From Aquibacillus albus (GTDB taxonomy: Bacteria > Bacillota > Bacilli > Bacillales > Amphibacillaceae): a stretch of 64,000 bases of DNA. Shown piece by piece: positions 1 to 8,256 of the stretch. A model generated the notes under the pieces. It saw nothing but the letters and a program-made list of their open reading frames with translations, made no database searches and was not told the origin of the DNA. The translations under genes and the position numbers were made by a program. Within the stretch, counting starts at the first letter, position 1. Each line of letters starts with the position of its first letter. Where the stretch lies: positions 19,601 through 83,600 of the forward strand of contig NZ_JAFBDR010000019.1 of the NCBI RefSeq assembly GCF_016908325.1. The letters run 5' to 3'.

Positions 1-441
1 CCCTACTGGAAAACGATAACTATATCCTACCCGATTTTCGCTGCCTTCGCTTTGATCAAAATTTATCGTTTCCCCATTAATTCTTCTTGCCTCTTCCGCA
101 CTAATTTGAATGGTTTGAATGGCACGCTTCACTTCTCCTCGCGCCTCGTTAATTGTCTTACTACCTTCAAGTGCAATCGTTCTTGCAAATTTCTCGCGGT
201 ATTCATCCATATAAGCAGCGACTCGGTTCAACACGCGGATTCGTTCATGCGTTGGCCATGGCTGTGTAGAACGGTATGCTTCATCTGCCTTTTCAATTGC
301 AAATAGCATATCACTGCTTGTTGCGGCTGGAACTCGTGCAATCACTTGACCACTCTCTGGATTACATACATCAAATGTCTTTGCAGCATCAATCCATTGA
401 CCAGCAAGTAACATTTTTTCATTTTTAACTTGTAGTTGCAT
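1..441 (-). CDS. NAD(P)-dependent aldehyde dehydrogenase, N-terminal part (runs off the window)
   Basis: Reverse-strand translation from ATG at 441 gives 147 codons open to base 1, so only the N-terminal third is present. It begins MQLQVKNEKMLLAGQWIDA and contains NPESGQVIARVPAAT and an EVKRAIQTIQ stretch, typical of the ALDH superfamily coenzyme-binding domain. The catalytic Cys and Glu would lie outside the window. The start has a GGAGGGTGACAGT ribosome binding site. It is the last visible gene of the doeA-eutC operon, 14 bp after the homoserine dehydrogenase gene. In known ectoine degradation, DoeC is an ALDH that oxidises aspartate semialdehyde to aspartate; the same role is inferred from context here. 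The subfamily cannot be fixed from this fragment. Confidence 0.8.
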   Translation of the reverse strand, partial: MQLQVKNEKMLLAGQWIDAAKTFDVCNPESGQVIARVPAATSSDMLFAIEKADEAYRSTQPWPTHERIRVLNRVAAYMDEYREKFARTIALEGSKTINEARGEVKRAIQTIQISAEEARRINGETINFDQSEGSENRVGYSYRFPVG

Positions 442-455
442 ACTGTCACCCTCCT

Positions 456-1508
456 TTAAATTTTCGTTAGGGCGCTTTGTCTTTGAAAGTTAATGATATC
501 AATGAGTAATGAATATCCAGTTTCGATTAATCCTGCTCCAGCTCCTGTCAACATAATAGGCCCAGATAAGTCACATTCATATAAGATTGCATTTGTCGCT
601 CCAGAAACTCCAGCTAAAGGATTTTCTGTGTCAATTAACTCTGGTTTTACCGTAGCCGTAACACTTCCATTTTCTTTGGTTATACGAGCCAACAGCTTCC
701 ATTTCTTATTGTTTTCTTTCGCTTCTTCAATTTTGTCAACTGTCATGTCTGATATTCCCTTACATTCTATATCTTGTGGAGGAATTGGTGTATTCATTAA
801 ATAACTCGATAGAATCGCCGCCTTATACCTGGCATCATAGCCTTCTACATCACTTGTCGGATCCGCCTCTGCATAGCCAAGCTCCTGCGCTTTTTCCAGC
901 GCATCTTCGTATGTCTTTCCCTTTTCCATTTCGGTTAAAATATAATTAGTCGTTCCATTCAAAATGCCCTTAATTTCTTTAATGTCATTTCCTGCTAGTG
1001 TTGATATCGGCATTCTTAGGGCAGGTGTTCCACTCATTACCGTTCCTTCAAACCCCCAGAAGACACCGTTCTTTTCTGCTAAACTAGATAGTTCGTGATA
1101 AGCAAGGGCTACTGGTCCTTTGTTGGTAGTCACAACGCTTTTCTTATTTTCAAAAGCTGTACGGATATGATCGATTGCTGGCTGACCTGTTTTAACATCC
1201 GTAAATGTTACTTCTACGATCATATCTGCATTGGAATGCTTGATTGTTTCGAGGCTATCCCAGCCCTTCACTATTCCAGGTTCATCAGGATAGTTTTCAA
1301 CATTACCTGTATCTTCTACAACCTTTAGCAATTGTTCGATGTCTAAGCCACCTGGCTGATACACCGATCCTTTCATAACATCAGACACTGCAACAACTAC
1401 AGGATCTAGCCCATACGAATCTTTCAAACTAACTTTCTGGTCTTTAAAAAGCTTTGCTAACGCCTGACCGACACCACCAAATCCAATGAAAGCAACTTTC
1501 AAACCCAA
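456..1508 (-). CDS. homoserine dehydrogenase-like NAD(P)-dependent oxidoreductase
   Basis: About 350 aa. The N-terminus has a Rossmann motif (VAFIGFGGVGQALAKLF), then VVTTNKGPVAL and GTVMSGTPALRMPISTLAG, and GILNGTTNYILTEMEKG followed by AEADPTSDVEGYDARYKAAIL, all diagnostic of the catalytic domain of homoserine dehydrogenase. It lacks the C-terminal ACT domain found in many biosynthetic enzymes (about 430 aa), which fits a feedback-insensitive, possibly catabolic enzyme. The start chosen is TTG at 1508, seven bases after GGAGG; an upstream TTG at 1523 overlaps that ribosome binding site. It sits inside the ectoine-utilisation operon between the M20 amidohydrolase and an aldehyde dehydrogenase. 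Ectoine breakdown yields aspartate semialdehyde, the substrate of this family, so it may divert that product to homoserine. That role is inference. Confidence 0.85.
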   Translation of the reverse strand: MGLKVAFIGFGGVGQALAKLFKDQKVSLKDSYGLDPVVVAVSDVMKGSVYQPGGLDIEQLLKVVEDTGNVENYPDEPGIVKGWDSLETIKHSNADMIVEVTFTDVKTGQPAIDHIRTAFENKKSVVTTNKGPVALAYHELSSLAEKNGVFWGFEGTVMSGTPALRMPISTLAGNDIKEIKGILNGTTNYILTEMEKGKTYEDALEKAQELGYAEADPTSDVEGYDARYKAAILSSYLMNTPIPPQDIECKGISDMTVDKIEEAKENNKKWKLLARITKENGSVTATVKPELIDTENPLAGVSGATNAILYECDLSGPIMLTGAGAGLIETGYSLLIDIINFQRQSALTKI

Positions 1509-1525
1509 ATCATTCACCTCCAAGA

Positions 1526-2728
1526 TTATTTCTTACTAGTTAATAGCTTGTGGGTGCATTCTGATAGAAGTGCTACACCGATTGGTAGCGCATCTTCATT
1601 GATTTGAAAATTAGACGTATGCAAGCTTCCTGTTGTATCCCCATTGAATGCACAACCTAAAAAGAACATTGCACCTGGAATCTGCTTTGTTATATGACCA
1701 AAATCTTCCCCACCCATACCAAAGGGCTCTTCATAAATCGGCATATTCGGATAAACAGTTTGTGCCGTTTGTTTAATTAATTCTGTTATTTCTTCATCGT
1801 TATCAAGTGCAGGCTCCCCATGTTCAATTTCAAGCTGATACGCTCCCCCTAATGATTCCGTTATTTTAGCAATCGATTGTAATTCATCGATTAACTGTTG
1901 GCGAACGTCATCTGTATAGGAGCGTAGCGTTCCTTTGATCACTATTTTTTCAGGAATGACATTGGCTGTATGGCCACCATGAATTTCTCCCACACTTATC
2001 GTTCCAACATCGAGTGGATTTATCTTTCTGCTTATAAGACTATAAATTCCTTGAAGTACGTAGGAAGACATCCAGATAGGATCCGTTCCTTGATATGGAT
2101 AACCACCATGTCCTCCTGTCCCTAAGATTTCAAGGGAAAAATTATCAATATTTGCCATACTAGGACCCTTATTTATTTGCAGCTCTCCAGTATTGCGCCA
2201 AGGACAAACATGTAAAGCAATTACTGCATCCAAGTCATTAATCATACCAGAACGAAGTAAATACGGTGCCCCAGTTAATCCGTTCGCATCTGCACTTTCT
2301 TCTGCTGGCTGGAAAATAAATTTAATCGTACCATTTATTCTACCTTCTCTATAATCCTCAGCTAATAGCTTTGCGGCTCCCAATAACATGGTAATATGGG
2401 CATCATGACCACAAGCATGCATAATTCCTTCATGTTCGGATTGATATTCGACCCCTGTTTGTTCTTGTATTGGCAATGCATCCATATCCGCTCGAACACC
2501 GATGACAGGCCCACTTCCCGAGGAGAGGGTGGCAACAATACCATACCCTGCAATTCCTGTCTGAATGTTAAATATATCTTCTGCTTCCAACACGCTTTGG
2601 ATAAAATCACTTGTTTTTTTCTCTTGAAAGCTTAATTCTGGGTAGCGATGCAAGTGGCGACGCCAATCCATTAACTGTGCTTTTATAAACTGAGAACGTT
2701 TCGTTACATCCCAATTTTCAGTTTTCAA
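1526..2728 (-). CDS. M20-family amidohydrolase (aminoacylase/IAA-amino acid hydrolase type)
   Basis: About 400 aa. The M20 signatures are clear: RRHLHRYPELSFQE near the N-terminus, GVRADMDALPI, MHACGHDAHITMLLG (metal-binding Cys/His), a PAEESADANG stretch, a dimerisation domain with GGHGGYPYQGTDPI, and a C-terminal GMGGEDFGHIT. Such enzymes cleave N-acyl groups from amino acids. The operon context (doeA, eutC) suggests it deacetylates N-acetyl-diaminobutyrate, a step done by the unrelated DoeB/EutE (AstE/AspA type) in Proteobacteria; no DoeB homologue is in this window. The start is uncertain: TTG at 2728 follows a G-rich segment and gives the usual short N-terminus, but the frame stays open to 2785 and overlaps the preceding gene. 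Confidence 0.85.
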   Translation of the reverse strand: MKTENWDVTKRSQFIKAQLMDWRRHLHRYPELSFQEKKTSDFIQSVLEAEDIFNIQTGIAGYGIVATLSSGSGPVIGVRADMDALPIQEQTGVEYQSEHEGIMHACGHDAHITMLLGAAKLLAEDYREGRINGTIKFIFQPAEESADANGLTGAPYLLRSGMINDLDAVIALHVCPWRNTGELQINKGPSMANIDNFSLEILGTGGHGGYPYQGTDPIWMSSYVLQGIYSLISRKINPLDVGTISVGEIHGGHTANVIPEKIVIKGTLRSYTDDVRQQLIDELQSIAKITESLGGAYQLEIEHGEPALDNDEEITELIKQTAQTVYPNMPIYEEPFGMGGEDFGHITKQIPGAMFFLGCAFNGDTTGSLHTSNFQINEDALPIGVALLSECTHKLLTSKK

Positions 2729-2774
2729 GGTAAGCCCGCCCCCCTTCCTTGTATTAATAGAAAAGCTCCTCCTC

Positions 2775-3971
2775 TTAACGTACAAATAAACTTTCTGGAA
2801 GCGCCTGAAACGCTTGATCTAAATCATAAATGAGGTCATCTACATCTTCAATTCCTGCTGAATAACGGATCAACCCTTCTGGTATCCCCATTGCTGCTCT
2901 TTCTTCTGGTGTACATTCAACGTGACTCGTTGTTCGTGATGGGCCTACAACCGTTTCTACTGATCCTAAGTTAGCTGCTTTATTTGCATACTTTAGCTTT
3001 GGTAATAGATGTCTTAGTGTATCTACTCCACCTTTTACCGCAAAGCTCAACATTCCTCCAAAATTATTCATTTGCTTTTTGGCAATGTCATGTCCTGGAT
3101 GATCCTCCAAGCCTGGATAGAATACCGATTCAACAACATCAACCGTTTTTAAATAACGTGCGATAGCCATTGCATTTTCACACTGCTTATCAATACGTAA
3201 CTTCAATGTTTTCATTCCTCTAAGCAATAAATAAGCTGCCATTGGATCTAATGTTGCTCCATTAATTTCACGATAATGATAGATCTGCTCAACTAACTCT
3301 TTCTTACCACAAACAGAACCACCGAGAGCGTCTGCATGACCCCCTAAGAATTTAGTAGCACTGTGAATGACTAAGTCAGCACCAAGTTCTAACGGGTTTT
3401 GATTAATTGGTGTTGCAAAGGTATTATCAACAATGACCATTGCTCCAGCCTTTTTCCCTGCTTTTGCCATTCGCTCGATATCAGTTATTTTTACCGTTGG
3501 ATTCGTCGGACTTTCCAAATAAAGCACCTTGCAGCCTTTTGCGACTTCCTTTTCGATTGCTTCATGATCCCCTGTATCACATAGCACTACATCAATATTT
3601 TGCTTCGGTAAAAATTCTGTAAAAATTTTATTCGTTCCGCCGTACGTGTCTTTTATGGAAACAATTCGGTCGCCTGGAAATAAAAATGTTCCTAGTGTAT
3701 TGCTTATCGCTGCCATCCCTGTCGAAAAGCTAGTAGCTGCTTCTGCATTCTCTAAATCTTTTATCTTTTCTTCAAACGCTTGAACAGTTGGATTCGTGTT
3801 TCGACCATAAATGTGTCCTTCTTTTTTCCCAATGGCAACATCGTACCACTCATCCATATCATCATAGCCGAACGAAACACTATGAACGACAGGAACCTGT
3901 GTAGCTCCAAATGCCAAAGAATCTTTCTCTCCAGCCCATATCGCTCGCGTTGCTATTTTTGATTGTCTCAT
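2775..3971 (-). CDS. Cys/Met-metabolism PLP-dependent enzyme (cystathionine gamma-synthase/lyase family)
   Basis: 398 aa, the usual length for this fold-type I family. Visible motifs are HIYGRNTNPTVQAFEEKIKDLE, SFSTGMAAISNTLG, DTYGGTNKIF, VLYLESPTNPTVKI, MVIVDNTFATP and HSATKFLGGHADALGG, where the Lys of SATK binds PLP, and a C-terminal RYSAGIEDVDDLIYDLDQA. Members catalyse gamma- or beta-elimination/replacement on cystathionine, homoserine esters or methionine; sequence alone does not give the substrate. The ATG overlaps the eutC stop codon (TAATG), so the two are translationally coupled. Standard ectoine pathways use the aminotransferase DoeD here, and no such gene is visible, so this enzyme may act on a diaminobutyrate- or homoserine-level intermediate. 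That is speculative. Confidence 0.85.
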   Translation of the reverse strand: MRQSKIATRAIWAGEKDSLAFGATQVPVVHSVSFGYDDMDEWYDVAIGKKEGHIYGRNTNPTVQAFEEKIKDLENAEAATSFSTGMAAISNTLGTFLFPGDRIVSIKDTYGGTNKIFTEFLPKQNIDVVLCDTGDHEAIEKEVAKGCKVLYLESPTNPTVKITDIERMAKAGKKAGAMVIVDNTFATPINQNPLELGADLVIHSATKFLGGHADALGGSVCGKKELVEQIYHYREINGATLDPMAAYLLLRGMKTLKLRIDKQCENAMAIARYLKTVDVVESVFYPGLEDHPGHDIAKKQMNNFGGMLSFAVKGGVDTLRHLLPKLKYANKAANLGSVETVVGPSRTTSHVECTPEERAAMGIPEGLIRYSAGIEDVDDLIYDLDQAFQALPESLFVR

Positions 3972-4939
3972 TACGTATTCCTCCCTTTACATTTGTTTAT
4001 TAAACGTTCATACGCAAACCTAGCAATCGCAGTATCCTGAATACCCGTTCCAGTCAAATCACACACGGTAATTTGTTCAGGGGTTTCTCTGCCAACTGCA
4101 GCGCCAGAAGTAATTTGACCCAATTCCAACACATTATTGCCTACAAATTTTTCTGATTTACCCTTCAACTCTCCTAAACGAGTCGACTGTTCTTTTTTGT
4201 CACATACTACTAGATCAGCAGCTTCCACTACATGTTCATCTAGCTCCCTTTTATGCTCTGCGTCCGATCCCATGGCTGTAATGTGCAGCCCCGGGTGAAG
4301 CCATTCCGCTCTAATCACAGGATCTGTTGCTGGTGTCGTTGTAATAACTGTATCACTGCTTTGAACAACCTCTTTTGGATGCTCCATCAATTGAACAGGG
4401 ACTTGAAGTTCTTTTTCCATCTCCTGCTTATACTTTTCTGCCTTTTCCTTTGTTCTTCCATATACAAATAGCTTCTCAATTTTCCGTACTAAGGAAACTG
4501 CCTTTACTTGCAAACGTGCTTGTGCACCGGTACCGATCACACCAACATTCGGACTTTTGGTTTTAGCCAAATACTTTGCAGCTACCGCCCCTGCTGCAGC
4601 CGTACGTATATCTGTCAAATAACCATTATCAGCTAACACTGCTTTTGGGACGCCTGTTTTGGAACTAATCAGCAACATTAGGCCGTTTGCAGATGGTAAC
4701 CCTAGCTTATAATTATTGAAAAAGCCGGAAGATATCTTTATCGCAAAGCTATCGTAGCCAGGAACATATGCAGACTTAATATCCACTTCGCCATTATAAT
4801 CTGGTACATCGACTCGCATAATAGGTGGCATCTGAACTTCCTTAACCAATAAATCGGTAAAAGCTTGCTCAATAATATTGATTAATAGATGGTTTAGAGT
4901 AACTACTTCCTCTAATTGCTTCTTGCTGACAACTTCCAC
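3971..4939 (-). CDS. eutC: EutC, ornithine cyclodeaminase-family ectoine utilisation protein
   Basis: 322 aa in the ornithine cyclodeaminase/mu-crystallin (ketimine reductase) family. The N-terminus reads MPPIMRVDVPDYNGEVDI with KSAYVPGYDSFAIKISSGFFNN, then NGYLTDIRTAAAGAVAAKYLA, the NAD-binding motif VGVIGTGAQARLQ, a TTTPATDPVIRAEWL stretch, TAMGSDAEHKRELD and CDLTGTGIQDTAIA. This combination matches EutC of (hydroxy)ectoine clusters rather than a true ornithine cyclodeaminase. EutC is thought to act with EutB in turning a hydroxylated diaminobutyrate intermediate into one that enters the ectoine route. The start is GTG with GGGAGG seven bases upstream. It lies 12 bp after doeA. Confidence 0.87.
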   Translation of the reverse strand: MEVVSKKQLEEVVTLNHLLINIIEQAFTDLLVKEVQMPPIMRVDVPDYNGEVDIKSAYVPGYDSFAIKISSGFFNNYKLGLPSANGLMLLISSKTGVPKAVLADNGYLTDIRTAAAGAVAAKYLAKTKSPNVGVIGTGAQARLQVKAVSLVRKIEKLFVYGRTKEKAEKYKQEMEKELQVPVQLMEHPKEVVQSSDTVITTTPATDPVIRAEWLHPGLHITAMGSDAEHKRELDEHVVEAADLVVCDKKEQSTRLGELKGKSEKFVGNNVLELGQITSGAAVGRETPEQITVCDLTGTGIQDTAIARFAYERLINKCKGRNT

Positions 4940-4951
4940 CGGTGCACCTCC

Positions 4952-6160
4952 CTAGCTAATAATTCCGCCATGTTGGTTCCTGTGAAAAGGGTCCTTCACA
5001 ACCAAATCCCTCGGAAAATCTGTAAATGTCTCACACCCGGCATCCGTCACACGAAATGATTCACTAATCTCGATTCCATAATTGTCAAACCAGAGGCCAG
5101 GAATTAAATGAAAAGTCATATTCGGCTGCAAGACGGTTGGATCGCCCATTCGCAGACTCGCTGTATGCTCTCCCCAATCAGGTGGATAGTTGAGACCGAC
5201 AGAATAACCAAGTCTTGCTTCTTTCTCAATTCCATGTTTTTTAATACTATTTCTCCAAATACTTTCAACCTCACCACATGTCATACCTGGCTTTACAGAA
5301 TGTAACACCTCATTTAACCCTTCTACTACAACAGGTGTAATTTTTTCTAGTTCCTTAGATGGCTTTCCAATGGAAACGGTTCGAGCTAACGGAACATGAT
5401 ACCTTTTATAACAACCTGCAAGTTCTACAATTACTGCTTCACCTTCCTGGTATCGTTTATCTGACCATGTTAGGTGCGGTGCCGATGTGTTTTCACCAGA
5501 AGGTAACAATGGGACAATGGCCGGATAATCTCCACCATAATCTTTCGTCCCGCTAACAACTTGATAATAAATATTAGCTGCAACATCGCACTCTCTAACA
5601 CCCGCATATATACTTTCTGTCGCTTTAAACATTGCTTCATCAGCAATTTTAGCTGCCTTTTTCATATATTCAATTTCTTGATCTGATTTTATAATCCGAA
5701 CATAATTTACTAATAAATCCGCATCTTTAAAAGTTGCGTTTGGTAACCCTTGTTTTAAGCGTTCCAATGCCTTTGCAGAGAAGTAATAATTATCCATCTC
5801 CACTCCAATATAGCGATTACCTTGACCAATCTGTTTTAATATTTCTGCTACGAAATCCATTGGATGGTAAACAGATGATTGAACATAATAATCTGGATAC
5901 GCGATAACATTCTCGTCATAAATCCATGTAGTAGCTTTTGCACCGTTTGCATCTTGATAGCGTCCAATCCATATTGGCTGTGGTTCATCAATAATAACGA
6001 TTAACATTTGGTGAACGTAAAACGACCAAGCATCATACCCAGATAAATAATTCATATTTGCAGGGTCCGTGACTAGTAAGACTTCAATGCCACTCTCTGC
6101 CATCCTTTGCTTTGTCTTACTCAGACGGTTTTGATACTCAATAATATCAAATGAAAGCAT
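4952..6160 (-). CDS. doeA: ectoine hydrolase DoeA/EutD (M24 peptidase fold)
   Basis: About 402 aa. It has an N-terminal creatinase-like domain (VTDPANMNYLSGYDAWSFYV, then an IGRYQDANGAK segment and EMDNYYFSAKALERL), followed by the pita-bread M24 domain with DYGGDYPAIVPLLPSGENTS, APHLTWSDKRY, VELAGCYKRYHVPLARTVSIG, GYSVGLNYPPDWGEHTASL and TFHLIPGLWFDNYGIEISES. These stretches are characteristic of DoeA, which opens the ectoine ring to N-acetyl-diaminobutyrate. As in DoeA, several metal ligands of true aminopeptidases are not conserved. The start chosen is ATG 6160, eight bases after a GGGGG run; an upstream ATG at 6187 lacks a ribosome binding site. It is the first gene of the operon with eutC and later genes. 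Confidence 0.87.
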   Translation of the reverse strand: MLSFDIIEYQNRLSKTKQRMAESGIEVLLVTDPANMNYLSGYDAWSFYVHQMLIVIIDEPQPIWIGRYQDANGAKATTWIYDENVIAYPDYYVQSSVYHPMDFVAEILKQIGQGNRYIGVEMDNYYFSAKALERLKQGLPNATFKDADLLVNYVRIIKSDQEIEYMKKAAKIADEAMFKATESIYAGVRECDVAANIYYQVVSGTKDYGGDYPAIVPLLPSGENTSAPHLTWSDKRYQEGEAVIVELAGCYKRYHVPLARTVSIGKPSKELEKITPVVVEGLNEVLHSVKPGMTCGEVESIWRNSIKKHGIEKEARLGYSVGLNYPPDWGEHTASLRMGDPTVLQPNMTFHLIPGLWFDNYGIEISESFRVTDAGCETFTDFPRDLVVKDPFHRNQHGGIIS

Positions 6161-6483
6161 GTCGCCTTCCCCCTTCCTGTCTGTCATTGACAGAATTTTT
6201 TAACTATTTGTTAGTTCTATCATATGAAAATTTTCTTTCATTTGTAATGTTCAAACTGTATGAAATTAATCCATCGCCTTTTATACACATTTAACATCAA
6301 ATAAATCCAAAATTGATTATTTTAGTATTTTATAGTTAAATACGGGCAATTTACTCATAAATAATCTAAATTACGCTTATTTATTAGAATTTCGATTAGG
6401 TATTTCATATAGATTATAGTAAAAATTGGAAGTAAACCAATTTTTTTACTGTTACTATTGCCCTTCCCATTATGACGAAAAGT
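6161..6483. other. intergenic region upstream of doeA (promoter region, no gene)
   Basis: About 320 bases of very AT-rich sequence between doeA and the pucR-type gene terminator. It must contain the promoter of the doeA operon. I could not identify a convincing -35/-10 pair, a TnrA box (TGTNA-N7-TNACA) or a long palindrome here. Confidence 0.4.
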
Positions 6484-6544
6484 AAAACAAAAATGCCCGA
6501 TAACTAATTCAATAAACAATAGTCAAATTAGTTATCAGGCATTT
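6484..6544 (-). terminator. rho-independent terminator after the PucR-type regulator gene
   Basis: A long inverted repeat (AAATGCC-GATAACTAATT pairing with AATTAGTTATC-GGCATTT, one mismatch) is followed on the minus strand by TTTTTGTTTT. It starts 10 bp after the stop codon at 6554 and insulates the regulator from the doeA operon. Confidence 0.8.
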
Positions 6545-6553
6545 CAGTAACAA

Positions 6554-8230
6554 TTATTTAATTTTTTTTAACGTCCATAGCCGCACACTCAGTTCTAATA
6601 AAAAGGAATCATCCGAATCTATTAATGATAATTGCGTGAGAGCCTCAATGTTCCTTAAACGATGCAGCAACGACTGTCTATGCAAGTTTAACGCACGAGC
6701 CGTTTGACTGACATTCCCTTTATATTTGTTGTAAGTCATAAACGTATATAATAAGTCCGTTTGTCGCTTTTTATCATAATCTAACAACGGTTGAAGTGTT
6801 TCCTTTACAATCGATGCAATTTCACTTTCTTTGGAAATCGCCATTAGTAAGCGATTTATTTTTGTATTACTAAAAAAGGTTCGTTCCCCTCGATCACCTT
6901 GCTGCACACCTATATCAAGAGCTGTTTTCGCCTCTTGATACGTTTCATAAAAGGCAGTTTCATTATCCTTTGGTGTACTAATTCCCCAAGATAATTCCAT
7001 GCCAGCCAGCAATTCATTTAATCTCCGCGAAATTGTGTCCAGAAAGTGATTGGCAGTCTCCATGTAAGGATGGTGATCTGCTTCTAAAAAAATAATAACT
7101 TGACCCTCATCAAAGGTTGCCATCGTATGACGTCCCAATAACTTTCCAGCATAGGTTATTTCCTTTTGAATATAATAGTTTAAACTTTGTAAGGATGAAT
7201 TTTCTGGACTGTCGTTTTTATCACGAACCAGGTCCTCACGATTACTAACTTCCCCTAGAAGACAAACATATGGATAATTTAAATCATAGCCAAGAAGTTT
7301 CGCCTTTGACAAAAGCTGATCATCAATAGGCGTTTCTTGCTTAGCGAGATTTAATACAAAATTATCCTTTAATCGTATTTCGGTTAGTTCTATCGCATTC
7401 TCTTTAACAAAGTAAAGGGCACAAGCGGTTAAGGCATGCTCTAAAACATTCATTACAAACCAGGATAGCTGCTCTTTACTTTTTGGTTGAACAATTAAAT
7501 AGCCTTGTGTTTTATGATTATTAATAATAGGAAGCTGAAAAATAATTTTGTCATCTAAATCGTAAGCTTCCAAATGATAGTATAACGGGTGCTCCTTAAA
7601 ATGAAGATCAATAGAAGAATTTGGTTGAAGGTTATGTTGGCTATTTTCATCCTGATAAACACGTAACACTTGTTTATTCATGTGTTGATTCGCCCTAATA
7701 AAACCAGATTGATCCACCATTAAAACGGGCATTCGAATGAAACGGTATAACGTATGGGAAATTTGTTGCAAATCCTTGTCTTGTAGCACACAGTCGATGA
7801 GCTTTTGTCTAACCTTTTCCGCCTGCTGCCTTTCTTCCTGCTTATCCAGTGTTATTTTTTCCATTACATGCTGAAGGATATCACCAAATCGAATCTCCCA
7901 AGGAATATCAATGAGGATCAGGTCATTCTTGTTAGCAACTTGTATCACTCGATCAGGGATATCATAAACATATCTACCGGTGGCAACACCTAATATAGAT
8001 GCTCCAGACTGCACAACATCCTCTACGTATTCTTCCAAGAGTTGCGGATCATTTTCGCAACCCATCCCTGTAGTCAAAACAAATTCATTCTTTCTCACAA
8101 AATTTTCTACAGGTAATTCGATAACAGAAATCCATTCAACAAACGTTTCTTTTAACAACTGCTTTCCGGCTTTGACTTTTGAAGTCTCTAAAATCGATAG
8201 TTGAACAATATCTTCTGCTGAAACCCCCAT
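6554..8230 (-). CDS. PucR-family transcriptional regulator
   Basis: About 558 aa. The N-terminal 120 residues fit the PucR purine-catabolism-regulator domain (VEWISVIELPVENFVRKNE, VLTTGMGCENDPQLLEEY, GVATGRYVYDIPDRVIQVAN). A central GGDEF-like/CdaR-type region follows, and the C-terminus has a PucR helix-turn-helix (YKGNVSQTARALNLHRQ, SLLHRLRNIEAL). The start ATG 8230 has GAGGTGAGG upstream; a GTG at 8239 is an alternative. It sits between eutB and doeA, so it is the obvious candidate regulator of the ectoine genes, probably with a pathway intermediate as ligand. Proteobacterial ectoine clusters instead use EnuR (MocR/GabR type) with an AsnC-type protein. The link to ectoine is inference from position. 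Confidence 0.85.
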   Translation of the reverse strand: MGVSAEDIVQLSILETSKVKAGKQLLKETFVEWISVIELPVENFVRKNEFVLTTGMGCENDPQLLEEYVEDVVQSGASILGVATGRYVYDIPDRVIQVANKNDLILIDIPWEIRFGDILQHVMEKITLDKQEERQQAEKVRQKLIDCVLQDKDLQQISHTLYRFIRMPVLMVDQSGFIRANQHMNKQVLRVYQDENSQHNLQPNSSIDLHFKEHPLYYHLEAYDLDDKIIFQLPIINNHKTQGYLIVQPKSKEQLSWFVMNVLEHALTACALYFVKENAIELTEIRLKDNFVLNLAKQETPIDDQLLSKAKLLGYDLNYPYVCLLGEVSNREDLVRDKNDSPENSSLQSLNYYIQKEITYAGKLLGRHTMATFDEGQVIIFLEADHHPYMETANHFLDTISRRLNELLAGMELSWGISTPKDNETAFYETYQEAKTALDIGVQQGDRGERTFFSNTKINRLLMAISKESEIASIVKETLQPLLDYDKKRQTDLLYTFMTYNKYKGNVSQTARALNLHRQSLLHRLRNIEALTQLSLIDSDDSFLLELSVRLWTLKKIK

Positions 8231-8256
8231 AAGCCTCACCTCATTTTGACAGCAAA

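Noticed and set aside
3971..4939. True ornithine cyclodeaminase
   Set aside because: The TAMGSDAEHKRELD and MPPIMRVDVPDYNGEV blocks and the operon with doeA fit EutC better.
6161..6483. TnrA box or sigma-54 promoter before doeA
   Set aside because: I looked for TGTNA-N7-TNACA and for the GG/GC sigma-54 elements on both strands and found no acceptable match.
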